DNA of 64,000 bases from Trametes villosa (taxonomy: Eukaryota > Basidiomycota > Agaricomycetes > Polyporales > Polyporaceae), in contig PUDQ02000001.1 of assembly GCA_002964805.2 (NCBI GenBank), positions 9,200,001 to 9,264,000 of the forward strand. Reading direction: 5' to 3'. Each line of letters begins with the position of its first letter. Position 1 is the first letter of the stretch. This document shows, piece after piece, positions 1-9,858 of this stretch. The position numbers and the translations under genes were made by a program. The notes beneath the pieces were generated by a model, which did no database searches, was not told the DNA's origin, and worked only from the letters and a program-made list of their open reading frames with translations.

Positions 1-1925
1 CGCGCGCGCGCGGAAGAATGCAGGACAAGACAAGAGCGAGACACGCGCCGTTGAGGCTGTCGCAACGGCTCCGGCGGTTGATCTCCCCCGCACCGCTCCC
101 GACGTTCCAGATCCGCGCCTTCCTCAGGGCGCCCAGCGCAAGAAAACCTCCGATGCATCTACGGAACATGCGATGAGCACAATTGACGGTGATGCAGATG
201 CTGGGGAGCTTCCGCCTATCGATGAATACATGGACGACGCCGCTTTCCCTGTAAGCATGTTATTCTCTCGAGCTGTCGCTGTATTGAGGCGTCTCCCAGA
301 CAATCGACTTCGCGGACCCGGTAGCCATCAGTACGCCACGGGCTGACCCTGACGTACCGAAACCAGCGAGCACCACCCCCCAACAGCTCCGTGCCGCTCG
401 TCAAGAGGTGCGTGGCATCTCGGCAGCGTTGGATGTAGCACGCTGATACGCCTATACAGATCGGGGGAGCCGTTGCACCTCCTGATACCTCATCGAAGAA
501 GACGAGCGCAACTCCCTGGGATGTGGCTTTCGGGAGCCAGCTCAATGTCAGGCCGGCTCCGAAAGCGGCTCCAGTCAGTACCGCAGGCAAAGCACCACCG
601 CCGAGCGCGCACGATGAGCTTATGGATATCGATGATGACCGCCAATCTAAGTTGCAGCCCCCTATCGCAGAGAGCGTAGTCGCTATTCCGGAACCTGTGG
701 CCACGAAGAGCGTCAAGTCTACCGCGCCCGCGAAGGGTGCAGTTTCCCTTCCAACAGTACGAGCCTCGGAGACGCCCATGACCTCGGAGGCCGCACCTCA
801 GGTAGTTTTCGATTCTTGTGTTGTCGCTCTTTTCTGCACCTGTCTCATAACGCATATTGCCTTCTATCCTGCAGGAGATCGGCCGTATTGTTATGCCTGC
901 ACCGAAACCTGTGCGTTCATATACCCTCGAGGGGCGGCGGCTTGCTAACGAGAGACTCCCGAATAGGCGCCCGCTCACACGCCGGTCATCATGACAAAGT
1001 TGGAGACTATTGACCTAACACTCGACTCTCCCCCCAATTCCACGAGGCGCGCGGTCCTTCCTTCGCGCAACGAGTTGCACCCACCTTCACCTCCTGTTGT
1101 CCCAGTACCAGCGAAGATCGCTCCGCCAAAGCACAAGATCGTAACTACCGTAGACGACGATGTTGTCTCTGCCTATCCGGGTCTAGGTCGCAAAGCTCGA
1201 ATGCGAGAGGACTACGTCCCACGCCTGCGCCCTCAGGCGTACACGTATGAGACCGAGCCCCACCCTGGAGGAGATCTCCACGGTGGAGGTGACGTAGTCC
1301 AACGGCATTCAGATCGCCTTCCTCAACGAGACGAATCTGGTAATGAGCGCGGAGGATGTCCGTGTCATTGCTAGCTAACGATCTCTCACAGGGTCAACTT
1401 ATCAAGCCCCGCGCGAGCGCAGCGTTTTCGCTGTCAGTCGAGCGTCGGGCGACATGGAGATCCTGAAAGACGAAGATTCCTACCGTGTTGCTGATATGCT
1501 TGGGCGGCTCCACGATGTACGTTGCACCTTGCGTTGAGTTACGTCTGCTGACACACCTGCTGTAGGCGATCGTGTACAACATGGAGAACAAGTTTGAAGG
1601 CGTCCGTCGTCACGCTCGCCTCGGCCGCAACGACCTAGTGCGCAGCGCGGTAGCTGATCTGGAGTTCATGAGGACGGAGAGGTTGTTTCTTCCATCCCTT
1701 GCCTTTCATGTCGCTGACCTGCCCCACAGTGTTGCCCAATTCAACAAGCTCGTTGACCTGGAGGCTGAATACGCAACATCGGGTCGTGGCGTGATCCGCA
1801 ACAGCGAAGACTGGGTGAAGACGAACGAAGAGCTCAGCCGGAGTCTGACGGGTGTGCTTGAGCAGCACGATAGGACGATGCTGTCGAAGAAGATGCCGCC
1901 TAACCTGATCAGCCCAATGCTGTGA
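1..1925 (+). CDS. Unidentified Ser/Pro-rich protein, 5' partial
   Basis: Open at the left edge, so the start is outside the window. Several exons can be followed: one ends near 249 at a GTAAGC donor, a second runs from about 301 to 410, a third from about 461 to 801, and later exons contain the string VIMTKLETIDLTLDSPPNS near 990. The last exon, from about 1566, ends at TGA 1923-1925. The N-terminal two thirds is low-complexity Ser/Pro/Ala/Asp sequence (probably disordered). The last 115 residues are more ordered and predicted helical (RRHARLGRNDLVRSAVADLE, then VAQFNKLVDLEAEYATSGRG). I do not recognise a family. The splice around 1238-1300 is uncertain: one reading meets a TAG, and an intron there would remove it. 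The coding call rests on frame continuity over many small introns with CTAAC branch points. Confidence 0.5.
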
Positions 1926-3255
1926 GTGGCGTAAATACCATAGTGGCTGATGTGCTCCCCGCCTCTCGCTGTGCCATCTGTACGTAGCCTCTGTCATTGC
2001 CAATATCTTCAAGATCGGAATGGTCGTTCTCTCGCGGAGCGCCGGGATCACCCGAACGCCTGAACTCTATGTACGCTGTTACTACTGCGAACTTCAAACG
2101 TTCTCTGGCTCTGGCAGAAGCTTTGATGATCATTAACGCCCCATTTTGCACGGGCAAATGCTGGTCCTTTTGAACAGCGCCGGTACTGTGCGATCAAGTC
2201 AGTAGGTCGCGTGAATCGCTGGAAGTTGTAAGTCAGGGGGTGGCGCCGACAAGGAGCAATTGAGCGCGATGGACCGTAGGCACATCAGTGCGTTCAGTAC
2301 GCCCGCTATAACGCCGTTGTCTGCTCTGGTGAGTTGTCAAGCCTCGCGAGACCGCACCCGTCATCTCATCTTATACACTTCTAGCACAACCTACCACTGA
2401 ACTGCAATCCTCCCTCTGATATCAATCGTGGCGTGACGGCCCCATGTTTCAAGTCGGCTCGGTATCTGTCCAGAGGAAGCTAAGCCAATCCGTAATCACA
2501 TTCGATGTCCCTGCACGGCAGCTTGAAGGGACTGGCACGCTGGCAGCCGCCAAAAGTGAGTACAGTACACCACTCGCTCGACCTGGAGTCACCCATCAAA
2601 CTGGGCGTCGAAGCATCTTTTCCCAGTGAATGCAGACATTATCACACAGGTAGCGGCAAATCTTGGAAAGCTAGAGGGGAATGTGGCATTCACCCACTGT
2701 CTCGGGCATTCAGCGGTATTGTGTGTCAGGCTTTATTCCTGTTGCCAGTCATATCAGCCCGAGGCGAGTGCCGCTCATGAACAACATCCAGACATCTCGA
2801 AATGCTGACGAACATAAACTCAGGTGCTAGTGTGTTCTGGTACTCATCGCGACCGGGCGCTGCTCTAGCATGGCGCAAGCGGTCCCGCAGCGATTCACGG
2901 AGAATCTCTGGCGCCCACGCTGTGTACGCCACGTCCGCGTCGGGATCAGTGAACCTGTGCAGACCGTAGCACGCGCCGAGTTCTGTCTGAGTGTGGCCGC
3001 GCTAGGGCAGGTTGTTTCTGGTACTGCTGCATCACGACTGCGAGCGGTGTTTCGTCGACCCATCAATTGTGGAGGACATTCCAGTCCAAGCCGATGCGGA
3101 CACTCACAAGCTGGGGACAAACGCTACTAACGCCTCCCGCGATCGCCGCCCGGAGGACATGCATAGGAATGGTCTGTATTCCATAAATACGTGCCACGAT
3201 GTGAGTCCCTACATCGGCACCTCGTGTCTTCTGAATATCCCTCACACAGGAAGCC
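1926..3255. other. Intergenic, no gene assigned
   Basis: About 1.3 kb between two plus-strand genes. Short exon-like frames occur on the plus strand, for example 2444-2554 ending at a GTGAGT donor, and 2626-2700, but they do not join into a protein I can recognise. The stretch next to 3256 is presumably the promoter and leader of the transporter gene. Confidence 0.4.
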
Positions 3256-5340
3256 ATGTCACCGCTCACTCAGAGCAAGGCTGCTTCCCTACCCACCACC
3301 CTTTCCTCCACAAGTTTAAATTCCGCTAAGAAGGGTTCCACGAAAGGGTCCGCTTTCTGGCTATGCCTGCTTGCAATCTTGGTCTCTATGTTCCTCAGCG
3401 CTCTGGATTTGACTGCGGTGCCAACTACGCTGCCCACTATCACCGAAGACCTGGACGGCGGAGACAAGTACATATGGATCGGATCCGCGTATGGCCTCTC
3501 CAGCGCCGCCGTTCTCTTGTTCACTGGACGTCTTGCGGACATCTTCGGGCGAAAGCCGGTTATGCTCTCAAGCATCACGTTGTTCGCAACCGGTAGTATC
3601 CTGGCGGGCGCCTCGCGCAACATGGACATGTTGATTGCAGCACGAGGCAAGTAGCAGTACTCTGATTTGCTACGCTCACTGCTAAAGTTCTCGGCGTAGT
3701 GGTTCAAGGGTTGGGGGGCGGATCTATCATCAATATGGCAGAGATCATCATGGCAGACCTCGTCCCCCTCGCAGAGCGTGGCATTTACCAAGGCCTGATC
3801 GTCCTCGTGTGGGCTTTTGCTGCCGGGATAGGCCCCGTCATTGTGAGCCGTTCGTACATCTGAAGATACGTCATTGCTAATGCACACCACACCTGATTAG
3901 GGTGCTGCTCTGGCTGAAGAGGCGTCGTGGAGATGGCTGTTCTGTAAGCCATATATCTTCCTGATATCGTTTTGCCCGCTCATCCTAGAGGTAGACCTCA
4001 ACTTACCTCTCACAGGCATAGCCTTTAGTCTCGTCGCAGTCTTTCTTCGTGTTCGCTCTCCGTCTGGATCCGTTTGGGAAAAGCTTCAACGAGTTGACTG
4101 GATGTGAGTCCGATGCATCCTCCGTGAGCGCATGTCCCCTAAGCGCTATGATCAGTGGCAACATCCTGATAGCAGCCGGAACTACGCTTGCCCTTCTCGG
4201 GCTCACCTGGGGCGGAGTCCATTACCCTTGGGATTCAGCCCATGTAGCCGTCCCTTTGGTCATCGGACTCTTTCTCATCGGCCTATTCTTCATTTACGAG
4301 ATCACAATCCCCGAGGAACCAACATTACCTTTGGAAGTAATCGCAAACCGCACGAGCGCTGCTGCGTGAGTTAATCCTCTAGGTGCGATAGTATGGCGAT
4401 TCTGACAAGAACCGTACAGTTATCTTGCGACTTTCATCCATGGGATCACGAGTGTCTCGGCAATTTGTGCGTTCCCTTGATGTCTACTCAACACCGGCGG
4501 CCTAACATCATCCGTCAAGACTACCTACCCGTGTATTTCCAGGCCTGCATGGGCTCGTCTCCGCTGCGGTCCAGTGTGCAGACTTTGCCCGTGGCGCTCG
4601 TCGTCGGGCCCTTCGCGCTCATCTGCGGGATCATCGTGAAAGCGACTGGCAAATACCGACCCGTGAACGTCGTCGGATGGATCATCTCCATTATCGGATT
4701 CGGTTTGCTATCCCTCCTACGTGCGGACAGTTCGGTGGCGCAGTGGGTTGGATTCCAATTCCTGATGTCCGTAGGCACGGGTATTGTGGTTAGTCTGCAT
4801 GCCCTCAGAATGTCCCTCTCGTGACACTAACGACCTCGCTAGTACGCATCGACCATCTTTGCCATCATGGCTCCCCTTCCTATCTCCCGCAATGCCGCGG
4901 CACTCGCCTTCTACACGTTCTCTCGCACGTTCGCCCAGGCACGTATTTCTACCACGGCCGCGATCTTACTAACAGCTAATCATCGCCCGCAGACCTGGGG
5001 GATCGCCATCTCTGGTACGATCCTGCAGAACCAGCTCAAGAACCGGCTTCCCTCCGCATTCACCGCCCAGTTCCCGCCCGGGACTGATCTCTCATACGCA
5101 GCGATCCCGTTCATCGGCGGTCTCGAGGAGCCTCTGCGGTCCGAGGTCCGCGCTGCGTTCACATCCAGCATGGCCGTCATCTGGCAGATCATGATCGGCC
5201 TGTGCGGCGTCGGGATCCTGACGCTCTTCCTGCTGAAGGAGGTCCCGATGGTGCACCACACTGACGAGTCCTATGGTTTGTCCGAGGGGTCTACGACCAG
5301 TATTGTGCAGGACGTCGAGAAGGCCAGACAAGTTTCGTGA
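3256..5340 (+). CDS. MFS transporter, DHA2-like (14-TM drug efflux type)
   Basis: A plasma- or vacuolar-membrane major facilitator protein, likely proton-coupled export of small molecules. Exon 1 encodes a short Ser/Thr-rich cytosolic head, TM1 with the family signature FLSALDLTAVPTTLPTI, and the loop 2-3 motif A, GRLADIFGRKPVM. Exon 2 has the motif-C-like region (VVQGLGGGSIINMAE). Later exons carry further membrane segments such as ILIAAGTTLALLGLTWGGVH, VALVVGPFALICGIIVKATG and GWIISIIGFGLLSLL. The last segment, IMIGLCGVGILTLFLLKEVP, is followed by a hydrophilic tail ending QDVEKARQVS at TGA 5338-5340. Reconstructed length is about 550 residues, normal for the family. Intron 1 (3647-3699) begins with GCAAGT, so it is a GC-AG intron; splicing there gives the expected AARVVQG sequence. 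The substrate cannot be told from sequence, and no biosynthetic cluster surrounds it. Confidence 0.9.
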
Positions 5341-5746
5341 CGCCTCGCATGGTGATAAGCGATGTAGGGGCTGTATGATATCTTCGCGCAGGAGGTTCCG
5401 CATACACGCTATAACTTATACTTCACTGTACCAACACACGAGACTTCACCGTGACCTTACGTAGTATATATTCAGACTTTGTAGCAATACGTATCATTAT
5501 CAATGTATCAAATTACACCAGTAACGAGACTTCGCCAGTGCGTACAGTACAACAGAGTCATGGACAACGACCAAGAGAATGGAGCACTAGACAAGACAAA
5601 GAAAGGGAGGAGCACAGCCAGTTATAGCGAACGCTACAGGCATCAGAGCGGAATCTAGTAGGCTCGGCAGAACGTGAAGGAAACTAATATGGACATATAC
5701 ATGGACAAACGGAGAATGACGAGGATACCTCACCGTACAGGAATCA
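5341..5746. other. Convergent intergenic region
   Basis: AT-richer 400-bp stretch between the 3' ends of the transporter (plus) and the Cys/His-module protein (minus). It presumably holds both transcription end sites. No gene is seen. Confidence 0.5.
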
Positions 5747-6964
5747 TCAGTGCTTCGGCACCCACATCTCCGGAGATCCGTACTTGCGCTCCTTCGCTAC
5801 GAAAGCGCACAGCTTGCAGGTATAGTGCCGGGCATTCGCGTCTCCCCACAGTCTCCAGACATGCTTCGGGCCGGCCTGGCAGCGCGGCACAGCGCTCACC
5901 ACAGGTTCGCGGGGCTTCGGGTTCTCCGAGACGAGAGGCCAATGCTCCGGGGAGACCTCAGGCAGGGAGACGGCGGGCGATGGCTCGCTGATGACCTGTG
6001 CGGGCGTTGCAGGTGTACGTGTCGCAGCGGTACTGTTGGACACCCGACGTGAAGAGACCTGACGCGGCCGTCCGACGGGGCTGGAGACGTCGCTACCGGG
6101 ACGCCCGGGAAGACGCCGCAAGAAGGGTACGCCTGCAAGTGAGCTCGGGGCGTCAGAGTTGGTCGTGCCAGCCGAAGAGCGGCGAGGGGCTTCTGCTTGA
6201 ACCGCAGGACGGCTGGCTACCCGCGGGCTCAGCTCCTCTACGGCGGATTCGTAGTCGGACATACTGTCGTCGCTGTCGTCGTTGCCGGCCGCATTGGCGG
6301 TTGCCTCTTCCTCGGCAGCGGATTGTATGGCCGATAGAGGACTCGAGCCCCCAGTTGGAGGATGCGAGGATCGTGCACCACGGGCCTGAGAACGCGTGCG
6401 CGGTCCCGGGGGACTCGGTGCGACCTCTTCAGGGGCGACCGAACCGGTGGACGAGCCCCACGACCGGCGGACAGAGGCGACTCGGGCGACGGGCTCCCAG
6501 AAACCATCGCTCTTCTTCTCGCGCACCTCAAACCCGCATGCGGTGCACACGTATCGTCTCGAGCTACCGTTGGCTGCGGTGACCTGCCACTCGTGACTTG
6601 TGTGACCAGAGCATGGCAAGTAGTGGCCAGTAGCCGGTTCTCTCGGCCTAGGATGGTCGAAGACAGACACGCGAGGAGCTTGAGGCCCCTGCGTCTCGAG
6701 ACATTGAGGGCGCGTCCGCGTGCGAGAGGCTTCCACAGGCTCTGTTCGGTCGGGATGGCGTGCTCTACAGCCGTGGGAGGTCGGGACGCGCTTATGAATA
6801 GGTACGTCGTCGGCCGGATCGACCTCCATGTCGGTATCGTCGTGGACGAGTTGCAAGGGAGGCTTCGGCGAGGGGCACGGCGAGCCGACAAGAGTCGCCT
6901 GGGAGTCTTCGCGTGCGAGAGGCGACGTCGTTGCAGGCCGTGTGCTCCTTGCACCCACGTACAT
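5747..6964 (-). CDS. Unknown protein with two Cys/His modules
   Basis: Continuous open frame of 405 codons from the first ATG (6964). The frame is open further upstream to at least 7021, so a spliced upstream start is possible. Most of the protein is Ser/Pro/Arg/Glu-rich and probably disordered. Two segments stand out, one in the first half (PCSGHTSHEWQ then YVCTACGFEVREKK) and one at the C-terminus (RCQAGPKHVWR then YTCKLCAFVAKERK). Both follow C-x2/3-G-x2-H-x-W, then 10-15 residues, Y-x-C-x2-C-x-F-x4-E-x-K and a closing W-x-P. The Cys/His spacing suggests that each module binds one zinc ion. I do not recognise the family and no function is assigned. It lies 295 bp downstream of the RdRP on the same strand. 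Confidence 0.65.
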   Translation of the reverse strand: MYVGARSTRPATTSPLAREDSQATLVGSPCPSPKPPLQLVHDDTDMEVDPADDVPIHKRVPTSHGCRARHPDRTEPVEASRTRTRPQCLETQGPQAPRVSVFDHPRPREPATGHYLPCSGHTSHEWQVTAANGSSRRYVCTACGFEVREKKSDGFWEPVARVASVRRSWGSSTGSVAPEEVAPSPPGPRTRSQARGARSSHPPTGGSSPLSAIQSAAEEEATANAAGNDDSDDSMSDYESAVEELSPRVASRPAVQAEAPRRSSAGTTNSDAPSSLAGVPFLRRLPGRPGSDVSSPVGRPRQVSSRRVSNSTAATRTPATPAQVISEPSPAVSLPEVSPEHWPLVSENPKPREPVVSAVPRCQAGPKHVWRLWGDANARHYTCKLCAFVAKERKYGSPEMWVPKH

Positions 6965-7258
6965 GATAGGTCTGTTGCCGTTCGACGCCACTATCGTTGA
7001 GATGAGCGATGGCGAATCCAAACAGCCAACATCGAGACGTCACCACTCACAAGCCTTGATCTCGTTGAGGTACCTTTCTCCGAGCCACGCAAAGGATTCC
7101 TTGTTCTGACTATACCCATAGTAGTACCTGAGCGGGATCCCGTCAGGTCACCCCCCAGTACATGAAGTTCAGCTGCATACCACGCCGATGCCCGGATTCG
7201 CTGGCGGTCGCGCTCAGCAGACGATCCACCTACAATCCAGTCCCAGCACACAAATCAA

Positions 7259-9804
7259 TCACTCGACGGCTTCCAGAAGCAACAGGCGGCCGACCTCCGA
7301 AGTAGCGACACTGGTAATCGCGCTTGACCCGATCCGCCTGCCCAGGCTCCCGGTCTGTGCGTGAGCTCGACGCCGAGTCTGCTGCGGGGAAGCAGCGCCT
7401 GAGTGCTGATAACAGGAGACCACGACGGAAGGACCTACCACTGCCACTCTCACGATCTAATTTGATCGCGCCGGTGAGCTCTCTGTTGTACCGTGGCATC
7501 ACCATCCTAGCTTCGGCGATGTACTCCTGCCAGAGGCGTGGGTCCTCGCGCTTCAGGATCAGCGTCGGGTCGCAGTCCAGCGCCCTCGGAGCGGCGTCGT
7601 CCACTTCGGGAATCATCTCCCGGAGGGTCTGCAGTGGGCTGGTGTAGCCGTCCAGCTGCACGTTGGCATAGCGCTGACAGAGGCGCCTGAACTGGGCTTG
7701 CAGCTGCCAGTAGTCCTCCCCGGTCTTCATGATATCCTAAAACATTGTCAATGAGAGTGCGAGGCCGTAGGGTTCGGAGCGCGTACGAGAGCAGACTCGA
7801 TCAGCGGCACAAGCTGCCTAGGAAAGTCGGCGTTGGCCAGGTCCGGAGTCATCTCCACGACCCGCTTCCACTCGTTGGCCATTCGTCCAAGCAGCCGGCT
7901 GTATCGCAGTTGCAAGAACGTGTCGACGGCTACCGCTGGCATGTCCGACAGACGACGCGTAGTGTGAGCAGCAGTCACGGCAGGCTGTACCGCAGACAAA
8001 GAGAGCGCTCTGTCGAAAGGCTTCATCTCGGCGGGCGGCAATAACGAGGGCTCCCAGGCGACGAAGTACATGTCGCCGTCAAGATCTCTAGAAAAGAAAA
8101 CGTGAACGTTCGTTTCGATTACGATGAAAGTGGTAAGCATACCCTGAGGCGATGGTGTCCGGTACAGAACGAGGCGCCTTGCGCGAAAACACTGGGTCGT
8201 GTCAGTATCGTTGGTATCATGGAGAAAGAGATGTACCCTACCGATGCAGTTTCGATGATGTCTAAGAAGCGGATGATCCACAGCACGGAGTTTTCGGATA
8301 TCTGAACGTTCGCGTTAGAGGCGCACCTCGAAATCGATAACGAAAACCTACCTCCAGGATGATAAGACGGGTTTCTGACGATCGTTTAGTCGTGGTAGCG
8401 CAAAACATGAGGCACCGTCTTACCGAGCAACGATGACATCCCGCACCAGTACCCCGCACCGGCCAGGAAGATTGATATGGACCTCGTCCGCGGCGAGGAC
8501 GCCGTCCTCGTCAACAACACCAAAGAGGTAGCTTGAATCCATGACGCGAAGGTTCAATTTCTGCCGCAAGCTCTCGTATTGCATCCTCTGGAACCGCTGG
8601 AGACGCTGCTTGACGCTAGGCTCTGAGAGGTCCTGCTGGGCCAGCAACATAGCATAGACTACACGGGGGCAGGTCGGAACATGTTGAGCGTTTTAATACA
8701 CGGATCCACTTACGACTTTGGTTGAGCCCGTCCTCAGCTCCGGCATCCAGCTCGCCCTTGATGTACTGGAGAGCCTTCTCCCGATCGGTGGTAATGGTGC
8801 CGATGACGTCGAGCTGGTCGCTAAGCAGCTTTCTGAACACCTCGAGCGGCACACCCAAGCTCAGCAGGAGGACCATAAAGTACAAGTTGAGGTGTGCGGG
8901 CGCTGGCGATACATTGTGGTTGTTGATCTCCAACGTGGTCGGCCCGCCTCCATATTTGTACATCGACGGGCGATAGGCGATCAGAGGCATGGACGAGGTT
9001 GACCCACAGACGCTATTGAATGTCTCGTCGGGATAGCGCACGAGAAGGCCCTTGATGCCTCCGCGGCGCACCTGGAAGACTGAAGTCAAGTTAAGCAGGG
9101 CTGGTATCCACAGCGCAGATGATATGAACCTGTAGTGTCCGAGGGAAAGTCGTGCTTCGCACACAACACCTGAGCGAACGAGTCCCGAATCAAGCCGCAA
9201 CCGTCAGTCAGGAGAGAACCATCGGGCGCTTTGAGGTCGGGGACCTCGAGCGCTGCCTCCGGCGGCACCTACGGATAGACATTGAGTACATGAACCTTCC
9301 CAGACATAATGGAAAGTCATACATCAAGTGACTCTAGCGTGGATGAAAAGGATAACCCGAGACGTGCGGAATACTTGCCGTATCCGGACTTGAGGTACAC
9401 GGAGCTCAGATCCCCAAAGCTGGCCAGCAGGCGTTCGACGGTCCATTCACGATCTTCCCGGAAGAACATAAGCTTCCCGGCCTTTACCTGGGACTCCGTA
9501 AACCCAAGAAAGCGGTAACTATGAAGTATAAAAGTCAGACGACAACGAGGCGCGAAGGTCTCCCGGCTTGTTCGACTGACCGAACGCCGTTAATTTCTAG
9601 GCCTTCCCGGATCCATTGTGGTAAAACTTCGCGAAGTCTGACGTCCTCTACTCTCTTCCCTACCGATACAAGCAAGAAACGCGTCGTGTCGTCGACAAGA
9701 CGTGTTGCGCGCGAGGCGGGATGTTGCTGCACTTCAACATCACTCAAGTTGATGCCATTGATGAATCTTGCGGTATAGATCGGTGCAGTGGATTTTCTGA
9801 CCAT
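7259..9804 (-). CDS. RNA-dependent RNA polymerase (QDE-1/RDR family), 5'-truncated
   Basis: Cellular RdRP that makes double-stranded RNA for RNA silencing. About ten small introns splice in frame. From N to C the spliced protein reads YRFLGFTESQVKAGKLMFFR, SLLTDGCGLIRDSFAQ, QVRRGGIKGLLVRYP, RPSMYKYGGGPTTLEINN, DSSYLFGVVDEDGVL, CGVLVRDVIVARNPSYHPGD, then the catalytic loop SGDLDGDMYFVAWEPSLLP, and a C-terminal helical region with the usual MKTGEDYW. DLDGD carries the three metal-binding aspartates of the double-psi beta-barrel active site. The first in-frame ATG is at 9804; the frame extends to about 9858 without another ATG. The roughly 400 residues that normally precede this region in fungal RdRPs are not found in the 3 kb upstream. 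The gene is therefore truncated at the 5' end, or uses a very short N-terminus. No frameshift or stop was seen in the catalytic part. Confidence 0.87.
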
Positions 9805-9858
9805 AAGTTCGCTTTTTAGTGGTAAAGGATGATGAGGGTATGAGGGCAAGAGTGGCAA

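Noticed and set aside
2444..2808. Exon-like frames suggesting a small gene before the transporter
   Set aside because: The frames do not join into a protein with any recognisable motif and there is no clear start or stop set.
7021..7021. Start at 7021 for the Cys/His-module gene
   Set aside because: The codon there is TTG, not ATG; the first ATG in frame is 6964.
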